From Pseudomonas sp. Teo4 (GTDB lineage: Bacteria; Pseudomonadota; Gammaproteobacteria; Pseudomonadales; Pseudomonadaceae), in assembly GCF_034387475.1 (NCBI RefSeq), contig NZ_JAXCIL010000001.1, forward strand, positions 1,116,001-1,180,000: 64,000 nt of DNA, written 5' to 3'. Shown piece by piece: positions 46,899 through 56,131 of this stretch (positions within the stretch are counted from its first letter, which is position 1; each line of letters starts with the position of its first letter). The notes beneath the pieces are model-generated. The model did not search any database, was not told where the DNA came from, and saw only the letters and a program-made list of their open reading frames with translations. A program made the position numbers and the translations under genes.

Positions 46899-47960
46899 TC
46901 ACCCCAACAGCTTTTGCACCCCCAGGGTAATCGCCAGCCCACCCCCAACCAGCCACAGGTTGAGAATCGCCCCGGTGGCCAGCGCCCGTGGCCCGGCCTG
47001 GCGGATCTGGCTGAAGCGAGTCTCCATGCCCAAGGCGGTCATGGCCATGGTCAGGGCGAAGGTGTCGAGGCTGTTGACTGCCTGGGTCAGCCCGCTCGGC
47101 AGTACCTGCAGCGAATTCACCAGCACCAGCGCCAGGAAACCGAAGGCGAACCAAGGCATGGCGATGCGTCCATTGCCCTGAGCCTGGCCGGGTTGGCGCG
47201 AGCGGCTGATCCACACGCCCACCACCAGCAGCACCGGTACCAGCAGCATGACCCGGGTCATCTTGACGATGGTGGCGATGTGCGTGGCCTCTGGGCTGAT
47301 GTTGCTGGCCGCGCCAACCACCTGGGCGACTTCATGAATGGTGCCGCCCAGGAACAGGCCCGCGCCGAGGGTATCCAACGGAATCCAGCCGGCGTTGATC
47401 GCCAGTGGGTAGAGGAACATCGACAGGGTGCCGAACAGCACAACGCTGCCGACGGCCATGGCGCTCTTGTGCGGGGCGCTGCGCAGTGCCGATTCGAACG
47501 CCAGCACGGCGGCGGCGCCGCAGATCGCACTGCCGGCGGCGGTGAGCAGCGCGGTGTCGCGGTCCAGCTTGAGCAGCTTCATGCCGCACCACAGGCCGAT
47601 CAGCAGCGTGCTGACGACAATCAGCAGCGACACCGTCAGCCCCGACCAGCCCACTTCGGCGATTTCCTGCAGGCTGACCCGCAAGCCAAAGAACGCCACG
47701 GCGATACGCAGCAACTGGCGGGCGGAGAAATTGATACCTGCCGCCCAGCTGTCCGGCACGCCGTGGCGCAGCGCGTTGCCATAAAGGGCACCGGCAACGA
47801 TACCGACGATCAGTGGGCTGATACCCAGGTTGGCAATGGCAGGCAGCGCCGCCAGTTGGGTGACGGCGAGCGCGAACAGCGCGACGAACAGGATGCCATT
47901 GAGCCGCCCTCGGGTAGAGAGGGTAGGGGCAAAGGCAGGGTGGGACGGAACCGTGGCCAT
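46899..47960 (-). CDS. YeiH-family (UPF0324) putative exporter
   Basis: A 353-residue polytopic membrane protein (about ten TM helices) of the UPF0324/YeiH family, starting near LNGILFVALFALAVTQLAAL, with the conserved SAICGAAAVLAFESAL and GTIHEVAQVVGAASNIS motifs. Members are annotated as putative sulfate exporters; the function is not firmly established. The ATG at 47960 has GGAGGA eight bases upstream. It diverges from a YeiE-like LysR gene, the same pairing as in E. coli. Confidence 0.88.
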   Translation of the reverse strand: MATVPSHPAFAPTLSTRGRLNGILFVALFALAVTQLAALPAIANLGISPLIVGIVAGALYGNALRHGVPDSWAAGINFSARQLLRIAVAFFGLRVSLQEIAEVGWSGLTVSLLIVVSTLLIGLWCGMKLLKLDRDTALLTAAGSAICGAAAVLAFESALRSAPHKSAMAVGSVVLFGTLSMFLYPLAINAGWIPLDTLGAGLFLGGTIHEVAQVVGAASNISPEATHIATIVKMTRVMLLVPVLLVVGVWISRSRQPGQAQGNGRIAMPWFAFGFLALVLVNSLQVLPSGLTQAVNSLDTFALTMAMTALGMETRFSQIRQAGPRALATGAILNLWLVGGGLAITLGVQKLLG

Positions 47961-48007
47961 GTGAGTCCTCCGGAGAAAGTGTTTCGACAAGGACTACGTT
48001 AATCTGG

Positions 48008-48021
48008 TTATAAGCTTATAA
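48008..48021. promoter_or_regulatory. Candidate YeiE-like operator
   Basis: A perfect 14-bp palindrome, TTATAAGCTTATAA, in the 112-bp AT-rich region between the divergent YeiH-like and LysR genes. It fits the LysR T-N11-A pattern. Confidence 0.55.
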
Positions 48022-48072
48022 AAAATCGTAATTTAGGATGGAAAATATCCGAATAGCTGATATTTTTCAATC

Positions 48073-48963
48073 ATGACCCCAGAACAACTGATAACGTTCG
48101 CCACCGTTGCCGAGCACGGCAACATCAGCCATGCGGCCCAGGCCCTGCACTTGTCTCAGCCGGCGGTGTCCGGTCAACTCAAGCTGCTGCAGGAAGCGTT
48201 CGGCGAGCCGCTGTACCAACGCGCCGGCCGTGGTGTGCGGCTGACGGCGGCGGGCGAGCAATTGCTGGCCCACGCCGAGCGCCTGCGCGAAACCTTCCGC
48301 CAGGCCCAGGCGCTACGCGAGGCCATGCGCGGCCTGGAGCGGGGCACTTTGCGCATCGGTGCCAGCACCACACCGGCCAGTTATCTGCTGCCGTACCTGC
48401 TTGCCGACTTTCATGCGCGTTTCCCCGAGGTGGTGGTCACCACCACCAATGGCAACACCGCGGAAATCGTCGCGGCCCTGGATGGCGTCGACATCGCCCT
48501 GATCGAAGGGCCTCCAGGCCAGGAGTTGCCTCTGGGCACCAGCGTGACCGCCTGGCGCGAAGACGAAATCGTTGCCATCGTGCCGAGCGGCCATCCGTTG
48601 GCTGATGCCGACGAGCAACAGCACCTGGCAGCGCTCGGGGCCTATCCGCTGGTGCTGCGCGAGAGCGGTTCGGGTGTGCGGCAGATGGTCGAGCGGGCGT
48701 TTGCCCGTGACGGCGTGGCGATGCGTGTGGCGCTGGAGATCGCCGGGGTGGAAGGGGTCAAGGAGGCGGTGCGGGCGGGGATGGGCATCGGTTTCGTGTC
48801 GGCGATGTCGATTCGGCATGAAGATGGGGCCTTGCGCAGGCTGCGAATTGCCCCGCAGCCCTTGGTCAGGCGCTTTTCGATCCTTTTGCCCCATGCCGCC
48901 ACGCCGTCGCGGGCGGCGGCGCGGTTCATGGAGTTGTGCCTGGGGCAACCGCAGCAAGGTTGA
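48073..48963 (+). CDS. LysR-family regulator, YeiE-like
   Basis: A 296-residue LysR protein. The HTH is at residues ~1-60 (QLITFATVAEHGNISHAAQALHLSQPAVSGQLKLLQEAFGEPLYQRAGRGVRLT), and the effector domain begins LRIGASTTPASYLLPYLLADF, the CysB/CbbR/YeiE-like pattern. In enterobacteria YeiE senses sulfite and sits beside yeiH. The divergent YeiH-like gene here supports the same assignment. Confidence 0.87.
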   Translation: MTPEQLITFATVAEHGNISHAAQALHLSQPAVSGQLKLLQEAFGEPLYQRAGRGVRLTAAGEQLLAHAERLRETFRQAQALREAMRGLERGTLRIGASTTPASYLLPYLLADFHARFPEVVVTTTNGNTAEIVAALDGVDIALIEGPPGQELPLGTSVTAWREDEIVAIVPSGHPLADADEQQHLAALGAYPLVLRESGSGVRQMVERAFARDGVAMRVALEIAGVEGVKEAVRAGMGIGFVSAMSIRHEDGALRRLRIAPQPLVRRFSILLPHAATPSRAAARFMELCLGQPQQG

Positions 48964-49167
48964 CCACGGAGCACAACCGGCCGCCTGTCGCTCATGAACT
49001 GCCGATAGACGACCCTTCATGCAAGGATGACCAATTCGGGATAGCCGCCCAAAAACGCCGCGCCTAGCATTGCGCCTGTAGTTTCGACCATAACAACAAC
49101 GTGCTACCCGTCTTGCGCAGCAGGGTGGCCTTCCCGCAAATACTGCCTCATACAACAGGTATAAAAA

Positions 49168-50616
49168 ATGAGCGTATCAACTTGCGGCAGTTCCTCATCG
49201 GAACTGCGCCGTGGAACCCTGGGCGTCGCCATGATCGTCTTTTTCGTGATTTCCGCAGCCAGCCCGCTGAGCGTGCTGGCGGGTGGCTTTCCGATCGGCA
49301 TCATGCTGGGTAATGGTGCTGGCACGCCGGCCTTGCTGATCGGCGCCTTGCTGGTGCTGCTGTGCTTTGCCGTGGGCTATACCCGCATGGCGCGGCACGT
49401 GACCCATGCGGGTGGCTTCTATGCCTTGATTTCCAGCGGCCTAGGCGGCCTGGCCGGGGGCGCGGCCGGGATGCTGGCCATGGTCGCCTACAACGTGCTG
49501 CAAGCTGGCATCTACGGGCTGTTCGGCGTCGTGGTCGCGGGCAACCTTGAGGCGGCGGTGGGGGTGCAGATTCCGTGGTGGGTTGGTTCAGGGGCCGCCC
49601 TGGCGCTGATTGCGCTGCTGGGCTATCGCAACATCGACCTGTCGGCCAAGTTGCTGTCGGTGGTGGTGATCTGTGAGTACCTGGTGGTGCTGGTGCTGGA
49701 CATCGCGATCATTTCCAGCGGCGGTGCCCACGGCGTCAGCGCCGAATCGTTCACCACCCAGCATGTCACCAGCGGCAACCCGTCGATCGGCCTGCTGTTC
49801 TGCTTCGCCGCCTTCATCGGCTTCGAGGCTTCGACCTTGTATGGCGAGGAAGCCAAGAACCCGAAACGCACGATTCCCCTGGCCACTTACATTTCGGTGC
49901 TGCTGATCGGTGGCTTCTATACCGTGTCGGTGTGGGCGATGGTGGTCGGTGCCGGTGCCGACGATATCGTCGGGCGCCTGGCGGCCATGGAAGACCCCAC
50001 CACCTTCCTGTATGCCCTGAGCGACCAGTACGTCGGCAGCGGCCTGACCCTGGCGGTGCGGGCGTTGTTCGTGGTCAGCATGTTCGCAGGTCTGCTGGCG
50101 TTCCATAACGCTGCGGCACGCTACTTCTTCGCCATCGGCCGCGATGGCCTGCTGCCGGGCAAACTGGGCACCACCCATGCGCGGCACCAGAGCCCGCACC
50201 TGGGCTCGGGCCTGCAGTCGCTGATTGCCGTGAGCATCCTGGCGGTGTTCGCCATCAGTGGCGCAGACCCTGTGCTGCAACTGTTCTCCTGGTTCACCAA
50301 CCTGGCCACGCTGTGCCTGATCCTGCTGATGGCGTTGACCTCGCTGGCAGTCATCGGCTTCTTCAAGGCCAACCCTGATCTGGCCACCAGCCGCTTGCAG
50401 TGCCTGATTATGCCGGCGCTGTCGGGCATTGCCCTGCTGGTGATCGGTTTGACCGCGATGGTCCACTTCGATGTGCTGACCGGCGCCAGCAGCGCCATCT
50501 CGATTGCCTTGTGGTCGGTCATCCCGGTGGCGGCGATCAGCGGCGTACTGCTTGCACTGCGCCTTCGCAGCGTGGCACCAGGCCGGTTCATGGCCCTGGG
50601 GCGCTCTGCCGTTTGA
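49168..50616 (+). CDS. APC-superfamily amino acid/amine permease
   Basis: A 482-residue, 12-TM permease. TM1 begins GTLGVAMIVFFVISAASPLSVLAGGFPIGIMLGNGAG, with the unwound glycine-rich region of APC carriers, and FCFAAFIGFEASTLYGEEAKNPKRTIP is the conserved TM6-loop. It may import the amine or amino acid oxidised by the flavoenzyme at 51994-53289. The AraC gene follows in the same direction 123 bp later. Substrate unknown. Confidence 0.87.
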   Translation: MSVSTCGSSSSELRRGTLGVAMIVFFVISAASPLSVLAGGFPIGIMLGNGAGTPALLIGALLVLLCFAVGYTRMARHVTHAGGFYALISSGLGGLAGGAAGMLAMVAYNVLQAGIYGLFGVVVAGNLEAAVGVQIPWWVGSGAALALIALLGYRNIDLSAKLLSVVVICEYLVVLVLDIAIISSGGAHGVSAESFTTQHVTSGNPSIGLLFCFAAFIGFEASTLYGEEAKNPKRTIPLATYISVLLIGGFYTVSVWAMVVGAGADDIVGRLAAMEDPTTFLYALSDQYVGSGLTLAVRALFVVSMFAGLLAFHNAAARYFFAIGRDGLLPGKLGTTHARHQSPHLGSGLQSLIAVSILAVFAISGADPVLQLFSWFTNLATLCLILLMALTSLAVIGFFKANPDLATSRLQCLIMPALSGIALLVIGLTAMVHFDVLTGASSAISIALWSVIPVAAISGVLLALRLRSVAPGRFMALGRSAV

Positions 50617-50739
50617 GGCCAGTTGGCGTGGGCCAGTGAAATTCAGTGAGTGAAGCCATGTGCCGGGGAAACCCGGCACAGTGCATTGTGGCGTTTGCCA
50701 CTGCCATGGAGTTGGCGCAAAGCTTGCTGTGAAGTCGTG

Positions 50740-51705
50740 ATGATTGTTTCCGAAGTGAGCGTGACCAAGATGTTTGCCCAGCAGTCGACTTTCGATGATG
50801 TAGATGTGCATGCCAGATCCATCGTGGGGTGGCAGCAAACCTATGATCAGTTGAGTACCGGGCATGCCCGCACCACCCTGCAACATTTGACGGCAGAGCG
50901 GTTCCAGATATTTCGCGAAACCCTCGACAAACGCGTGGTCCAGCGCGGCGCTGCGCCGCCTGGGCGGTTGTGCCTGGGGTTGCCGATCTGCAGCGCCGAG
51001 CCGGGCGTGTTTCAAGGGAAACGCGTCAATGGCGAAAGTGTCACCGTTCTTCACGGCGGCCAGGAGTTTTTCGTGCAGGCGGCAGAAGGCATGGACCTGC
51101 TGGCCATCGCGGTGGATGTCACTCGTCTGGAAGATTTCGCCAACCGGGAGTTTACCGATACCGAACTGCGCCAGTTGTCCAAGGTGACCCGGCTGAACGT
51201 TTCACCGCAGTTCGCGGCCAGCGTGCGCAAGCAAATGGAGAGTCTGCTGGGGGCTGTACTGGCGGGTGACCCGTTGGCAGAAGCGCCCTTGGAAGACCTG
51301 GTGTTCGAGTCCATGCTGGTGCTGCTGGACCGGGTGTTCGAGCGCAAGGTGGACAACAGCGTCAATTCCAACGTCAGCGCGTACCTGGTCAGGCAGAGCC
51401 AGGACCTGGCCATGGCTTGCCAGGACGAGCCGCTGACCGTGCTCGATATCTGCCGGCTGCTCAATGTCAGCCGCAGCACCTTGCAGCGCAGCTTCCAGAA
51501 CATTACCGGGTTGCGTCCGGTCGAGTACCTGCGGGCGGTACGCCTGAATGCGGCACGGCGCCGGCTGCGTGAGACGGCAACCGCCGACCTTACCGTGGCA
51601 CGGGTGGCCAGTGACCTGGGCTTTACCCACCTGGGGCACTTTTCGGGGGCTTACAAGACGTTGTTTGGAGAGCACCCGTCGCAAACGCCGCGGGTGGGGC
51701 GGTAG
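50740..51705 (+). CDS. AraC-family regulator (EutR-like)
   Basis: A 321-residue protein. The N-terminal sensor resembles EutR-type regulators of ethanolamine use (LPICSAEPGVFQGKRVNGESVTVLHGGQEFFVQAAEGMDLLAIAV). The C-terminal AraC HTH pair (LTVLDICRLLNVSRSTLQRSFQNITGLRPVEYLRAVRLNAARRRL ... VARVASDLGFTHLGHFSGAYKTLFGEHPS) is complete. It is likely to regulate the permease and oxidase genes around it. The ATG at 50740 is preferred over the longer frame from 50650. Confidence 0.87.
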   Translation: MIVSEVSVTKMFAQQSTFDDVDVHARSIVGWQQTYDQLSTGHARTTLQHLTAERFQIFRETLDKRVVQRGAAPPGRLCLGLPICSAEPGVFQGKRVNGESVTVLHGGQEFFVQAAEGMDLLAIAVDVTRLEDFANREFTDTELRQLSKVTRLNVSPQFAASVRKQMESLLGAVLAGDPLAEAPLEDLVFESMLVLLDRVFERKVDNSVNSNVSAYLVRQSQDLAMACQDEPLTVLDICRLLNVSRSTLQRSFQNITGLRPVEYLRAVRLNAARRRLRETATADLTVARVASDLGFTHLGHFSGAYKTLFGEHPSQTPRVGR

Positions 51706-51736
51706 GGCCTGGCTTGAGGGTGATGGGAGGACGAAA

Positions 51737-51957
51737 ATCGAGCGCCGCCCGCGCGGCGCATCGCGAGCAAGGCTCGCTCCTACGTTTGTTTACGGCCAAT
51801 AACGTCTATGACAGGCGCGCGCGACCGCCTTGTTTGTTCGACCTGATATCCCGTCGTGCACCAAAGCGGTCGCGCGCATTTCCCACAGGCATAACTGGCC
51901 CGAAACAAACGTAGGAGCGAGCCTTGCTCGCGATGCGCCGCGCGGGCGGCGCTCGAT
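51737..51957. repeat. Long inverted-repeat element, copy B
   Basis: The arms 51737-51791 and 51903-51957 are 55-bp perfect reverse complements, and their sequence is the same as in copy A at 24866. The centre (about gacaggcgcgcgcgaccgccttg ... atatc) matches copy C more closely. It occupies the gap between the convergent AraC and oxidase genes. Confidence 0.95.
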
Positions 51958-51993
51958 CTCCGAGGCGCTCCAAGACTCAAGCCAACCTCATCA

Positions 51994-53289
51994 TTAAGCA
52001 AATCGCTCGAAGCGGTAAGGCGCCGGGTCAATCAGCGGGGCATCCCCATTGACCAGGTCAGCCGCCAGCTGCCCAGCCGCTGGCGAAGTCCCGAAGCCAT
52101 GCCCGGAGAACCCGGTGGCCAGTGTCAGCCCAGGCATCTGTGCAACACGGCCGATGACAGGGTTGGAGTCGGGCGTTACATCGATGGTCCCGGCCCAGGC
52201 CTGCTCGATCTCTGCCCCCTGGAACACCGGCCAGGCGGCACGCAGGTTGCGCAGGGCTTCTTCGTTGAGCGAGTGGTTCACTTCCGGGTCCAGGGTGCGA
52301 ATACGCTCGAACGGTGTCTTGCCGTTGGTCTTCCAGCGTCGCGCCAAGGCCAGGTCCTTGAAGAAAGCCTTGCCGAACGAGACGCGCAAGTAGTCGCGCT
52401 GGGCCTTGATCGCCGGCAGATACTGCATGCCCAGCAGTGCATGATCGAGGGTCAGCCGGGCATCCAGTGCCCCGCGCTGGGTCACGATGAAGCCGCCGTC
52501 CTTTTGCTTGCGGAACGAAAAGTCCGGTGCGCCCACGGCGATATCGGTCGGCCCATCCATCGGCCGGGTGCGCAGCACCGAGCAGGTGAGCGGCAAGGTT
52601 GGCAAGGCAATACCGTGGTTGCCCAACAAGCGGCGCGACCACATCCCGCCCGCCAGCAGCACCTGTTCACAGCGCACTTCACCTTTTTCGGTGGCGACGC
52701 CGCTGACACGGCCTGCGGCAGTGAGCAGCGAACGCACCGCGCAGTTCTCCACGATGACCACGCCTTTGGCCATCGCCGCCTGGGCGATCGCGCTGGCCGC
52801 CAGTGTCGGTTCGGCGCGGGCATCCGACGGGGTGTAGATGCCACCCGCCCATTGCCCTTGGCCACCCGGCACCATGGCGGCGATTTCCTTGGCGCTGAGC
52901 AGTCGCGAGTCCAATGACAACGCCTGCACCGAGTTGAGCCAGCCTTCATGCATGCTCATCTGCGCGTCATTGCGGGCGACGAACATGATGCCTGCCTGAC
53001 GATAGCCAACGTCCTTGCCAACCCGTTGCGGCATCTGCTGCCACAGGCGATCGGCTGCCAGGGCCATGGGAATGTCATGGGCATGGCGGCTGGTCTTGCG
53101 CACCCAGCCAAGGTTGCGCGACGACTGCTCACCGGCGATGCGGCCTTTTTCCAGTACCACGACCGGTACGTTGCGCTCCGCCAGGGTCAGGGCAGCGGTC
53201 AGGCCAATGATCCCTCCACCAATGATCACCACGGTGGTGGCGGAGGGGAACTCAAGGGAGGTCTGCACAGGCTCTATACGGGGCGACAT
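51994..53289 (-). CDS. FAD-dependent amine/amino-acid oxidase (DAO family)
   Basis: A 431-residue flavoprotein starting MSPRIEPVQTSLEFPSATTVVIIGGGIIGLTAALTLAERN, so the FAD Rossmann motif is at about 18-32. It has SSRNLGWVRKTSRH near the flavin and GFSGHGFGTSPAAGQLAADL at the C-terminus, as in DadA/sarcosine-oxidase-like enzymes. Likely reaction: oxidation of a primary or secondary amine to an imine plus H2O2 or reduced acceptor. It is the last gene of an operon-like run RidA / cyclodeaminase-like / oxidase (58-bp gap to RidA). The ATG at 53289 is preferred over a TTG at 53328. Confidence 0.83.
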   Translation of the reverse strand: MSPRIEPVQTSLEFPSATTVVIIGGGIIGLTAALTLAERNVPVVVLEKGRIAGEQSSRNLGWVRKTSRHAHDIPMALAADRLWQQMPQRVGKDVGYRQAGIMFVARNDAQMSMHEGWLNSVQALSLDSRLLSAKEIAAMVPGGQGQWAGGIYTPSDARAEPTLAASAIAQAAMAKGVVIVENCAVRSLLTAAGRVSGVATEKGEVRCEQVLLAGGMWSRRLLGNHGIALPTLPLTCSVLRTRPMDGPTDIAVGAPDFSFRKQKDGGFIVTQRGALDARLTLDHALLGMQYLPAIKAQRDYLRVSFGKAFFKDLALARRWKTNGKTPFERIRTLDPEVNHSLNEEALRNLRAAWPVFQGAEIEQAWAGTIDVTPDSNPVIGRVAQMPGLTLATGFSGHGFGTSPAAGQLAADLVNGDAPLIDPAPYRFERFA

Positions 53290-53346
53290 GGCTAAAGGCT
53301 CGACGAAAAATGATGACAGTGACGGCAACGCGGTGCTGCAGCGTGG

Positions 53347-53769
53347 TTATTGCGCCAGGTTGATCCGGGTGACTTCGGCACGCGAGGCGCCACGGAAGGC
53401 GGTGACCTCCAGCTCGACCTTGTACACCGTGGAACCCAGCGGCGGGCAGGTCACGGTGCTGGCAGGGTCGATGCCTCGGAACTTCTCGCCGACCAGGGTC
53501 ATGACCGTGGCCACGTCCGCCGGGTTCTGGATGAACACGCGCGAGCACACCACGTCGGCGAGGCAGGCATCGACGGCGGCCAGGGCCGCCTCGATGTTGG
53601 CGAACACCTGAAGCGTCTGCTCGCTGACGTCTTCGGAAATTTCCTTGGTCTGCGGGTTGCGTCCTGCGGTGTTGGACACGTGTATCCAGTCACCAACCGC
53701 CACCAGGCGCGAGTAGCTGCCCAGTTCTTCGTACTTGTTGCCGGTCTTGAGTTTCACGATCTGCGTCAT
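53347..53769 (-). CDS. RidA-family enamine/imine deaminase
   Basis: A 140-residue YjgF/YER057c/RidA-family trimer-forming protein: WIHVSNTAGRNPQTKEI at residues ~28-44 and ACLADVVCSRVFIQN mid-protein. The canonical RidA arginine is probably Arg78, in SRVFI. RidA proteins hydrolyse reactive enamines/imines; its place next to an amine oxidase suggests it clears the imine product. Confidence 0.88.
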   Translation of the reverse strand: MTQIVKLKTGNKYEELGSYSRLVAVGDWIHVSNTAGRNPQTKEISEDVSEQTLQVFANIEAALAAVDACLADVVCSRVFIQNPADVATVMTLVGEKFRGIDPASTVTCPPLGSTVYKVELEVTAFRGASRAEVTRINLAQ

Positions 53770-53802
53770 TGCGGATTACCTGAAGGGTGAGGGGAGGGGG
53801 AA

Positions 53803-54942
53803 TCAGCGAAGCTCAGGAGTTTCCCAGAGGTTCAGTTTCACGCCGATGCCAAGCTCCAGCGCCTTGCGGTAGACCACCGTGCCCCATGCCACGTCTTCGA
53901 CGGGCATGCCGCCCACCGACATGATGATGATTTCCTCATCGTTGAGGCGGCCCGGGGCATCGCCGGCGATGATCTTGCCGATGTCTTCAATTTGCTCGGG
54001 CTGCAGGGTGCCTTCGGCGAGCATGTCCATGAAGCGCACGCCAACCAGCGGCACGTACTTGTGTGCAGGCTTGGGCAGTTCTTCGTACCAGGCGTGGTAG
54101 AGGCCGGTGTTGTCGAGCACTTTGCGCACTTCGGCGTGTTCCATGCCTTCATCGATGTTGCAGCCGGCGGGCATCGCCAGGAATGCGCCGGGCTTGACCC
54201 ACTCGCGCTTCACCAGCGGGTAGCTCTGCGGGTCGCCGGTTTCGCCCGAGGTGCAGTAGGTGACCAGGTCCGAACCGCGCACCACGGCCTCGATGCTATC
54301 GGCCACTTCGATGGTGGTGATCTGCGGGTAGGTCGCCTTGACCCATTCGATGAAGTTCTCAAGGCTTTGCGGGCTGCGGCCCTTGAGCTTGAGGGTGTCG
54401 ATTTGCGGGCAGGCGGCAATGAACGCGGCCAGGGTGGTCTTGCCCATCACCCCTGGGCCGAGCAGGCCGACCACCTTGGAGTCCTTGCGCGCCAGGTGCC
54501 GCGCACCCACACCCGGGATTGCGCCGGTGCGGTACGCCGACAGCAGGTTGGCCGACATGTGCGCCAGCGGGGCGCCGGTGTCCGCATCGCTGAGGGTGAG
54601 CATCAGGATCGAGCGCGGCAGGCCCTTTTCGCGGTTGGCGATGTTGGAGCCATACCACTTCACCCCGGCGGTGCAGAAGTTGCCGCCCAGGTAGGCCGGC
54701 ATCGCCATCATGCGGCGGTCGGCGGTGGGCTTGGGCATGTTGGGAAACGGCGACGACTCGGGGAAGGTCACCATGGCCCCGTGGGAATCGTTGTTGGGGC
54801 CGGCCATGCGGTAGTCGCCCGAGTACAGCAGGCCGAACATTTCTTCCATGGTGTTCACGCAGGCCAGCATGTCGGTGACACCGGCGCGGATCATGTCTTG
54901 TTCGGAAAGGTAGATGAAGTCGATTCTTGTATTTGTTGTCAT
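53803..54942 (-). CDS. Ornithine cyclodeaminase/mu-crystallin-family protein (tyramine-oxidase-subunit-B-like)
   Basis: A 379-residue NAD(P)-dependent OCD/mu-crystallin-family protein. The Rossmann motif is KVVGLLGPGVMGKTTLAAFIA (about 160-180), and KWYGSNIANREKGLPRSILMLTLSDADTG precedes it. Long members like this one are annotated in Pseudomonas as 'tyramine oxidase subunit B' from the tyn genes of P. putida, as I recall. It leads an operon-like run with RidA and the FAD oxidase. It may reduce or deaminate a cyclic imine. Confidence 0.8.
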   Translation of the reverse strand: MTTNTRIDFIYLSEQDMIRAGVTDMLACVNTMEEMFGLLYSGDYRMAGPNNDSHGAMVTFPESSPFPNMPKPTADRRMMAMPAYLGGNFCTAGVKWYGSNIANREKGLPRSILMLTLSDADTGAPLAHMSANLLSAYRTGAIPGVGARHLARKDSKVVGLLGPGVMGKTTLAAFIAACPQIDTLKLKGRSPQSLENFIEWVKATYPQITTIEVADSIEAVVRGSDLVTYCTSGETGDPQSYPLVKREWVKPGAFLAMPAGCNIDEGMEHAEVRKVLDNTGLYHAWYEELPKPAHKYVPLVGVRFMDMLAEGTLQPEQIEDIGKIIAGDAPGRLNDEEIIIMSVGGMPVEDVAWGTVVYRKALELGIGVKLNLWETPELR

Positions 54943-55104
54943 GGCTTTTCTCGATGTATCGATGGGGCGTTATCGATGGGCCGGGCCCCTGGAGCAGGCG
55001 GCACCATTGGGATGAGGCCGATGGTAGGCAGGCCGCTGGGTGGCGGCTATCCCATATTGGTCACTGTTGGTGGCGCGGCGATCGAGACGGACGAGACGCA
55101 GGAT

Positions 55105-55998
55105 TCAGGCGTTTTCGTGGCGGTCGGCAGGGTTGATTTTTGCGATCAGCGCCAGGCAGTGCTGGATGATCGGGGTCAGGTCGCCCTGGCGGCGGCTGAG
55201 GATGATTGGGCTGACGGCGCTGGTGTCGAGCAGCCCGGCGTAGTGGATATCGGTGCGGTGCTGTTGCTGCACCGAGGCCGGGACCAGCGTCACACCCAAG
55301 CCTGCGGCCACTAGCCCGATGGCCGTCTGTAGCTCGTTGGCCCATTGGCTGACCTTGAGGCTCATGCCGTGGTGAGCGAACAGCGCCAGCACGTGGTCGG
55401 CATAGCTGGGGCGCGGGTTGGCGGGGTAGAGGATGAACGGCTCCTGGGCCAGTTCGGCGAGTGCCAGTTGCCGGCCAGCCAACGGGTGGCCCTGCGGTAG
55501 TACCGCCACCAACGGGTCTTCGCGCAGCACCTGCTGACAGATGGCGGGGTCGTCGATACGGATACGCCCGAAGGCAATGTCGATGCGGCCACTTTTCAGG
55601 GCGTCGACCTGCTGCAGCGTGGTCATTTCAGTCAGGCCCAGCTCCAGCGCGCTGTCGCTGCGCAGCTCGCGGATCAGCTCGGGCAGCACGGCGTACAGGG
55701 TCGATGGGGCAAAGCCGATGCGTAGCCACTGGCGTTTGTTCTGACCGATGCGCCGGGTGTTGTCGCTGATGCTCTCCAACTGTTCGAGCAAGGTGCAGGT
55801 CTGCTCATAGAAGAAGCGCCCCGCCTCGGTCAGGCGCAACGGCCGTTCGCGGTGTATCAGCAAGGTTCCGAGCTGTTCCTCGAGCTGGCCGATTTGCCGG
55901 CTCAGCGGTGGCTGGGCCATGTGCAGCAGTTCGGCGGCGCGGGTGAAGTTCAGCGTTTCGGCCAGCACCTTGAAGTAGCGAAGGTGGCGAAGCTCCAT
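55105..55998 (-). CDS. catR: LysR-type activator of catBCA
   Basis: A 297-residue LysR protein with MELRHLRYFKVLAETLNFTRAAELLHMAQPPLSRQIGQLEEQLGTLLIHRERPLRLTEAG at its N-terminus, as in CatR/BenM/CbnR. It is divergent from catB. CatR activates catBCA in response to cis,cis-muconate. The ATG at 55998 has GGAGG six bases upstream, ruling out the longer frame from 56028. Confidence 0.92.
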   Translation of the reverse strand: MELRHLRYFKVLAETLNFTRAAELLHMAQPPLSRQIGQLEEQLGTLLIHRERPLRLTEAGRFFYEQTCTLLEQLESISDNTRRIGQNKRQWLRIGFAPSTLYAVLPELIRELRSDSALELGLTEMTTLQQVDALKSGRIDIAFGRIRIDDPAICQQVLREDPLVAVLPQGHPLAGRQLALAELAQEPFILYPANPRPSYADHVLALFAHHGMSLKVSQWANELQTAIGLVAAGLGVTLVPASVQQQHRTDIHYAGLLDTSAVSPIILSRRQGDLTPIIQHCLALIAKINPADRHENA

Positions 55999-56131
55999 CA
56001 GACCTCCTGGGTATGGTGGGAGATTCAATTGATATTGGACGCTCGGAGCGTCTCGCGCAATGCTTGAAAAATCAAGTAAATGCTGTGTTTGATTTTGCCC
56101 CTAGCGGCCTGAAATGACGGGACTCCGAGAC
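55999..56131. promoter_or_regulatory. catR-catB divergent promoter with candidate CatR sites
   Basis: A 133-bp divergent region. A perfect 6-bp-arm palindrome GACGCT-CGG-AGCGTC lies at 56038-56052 and CTTGA-AAAA-TCAAG at 56063-56076, 10 bp apart, fitting a recognition plus activation site pair. I have not matched them base by base to the published CatR footprint. Confidence 0.55.

Noticed and set aside
49168..51705. Ethanolamine-utilisation locus suggested by the EutR-like AraC protein
   Set aside because: No eutBC or aldehyde dehydrogenase is present; the neighbouring enzymes are an oxidase, RidA and an OCD-like protein.
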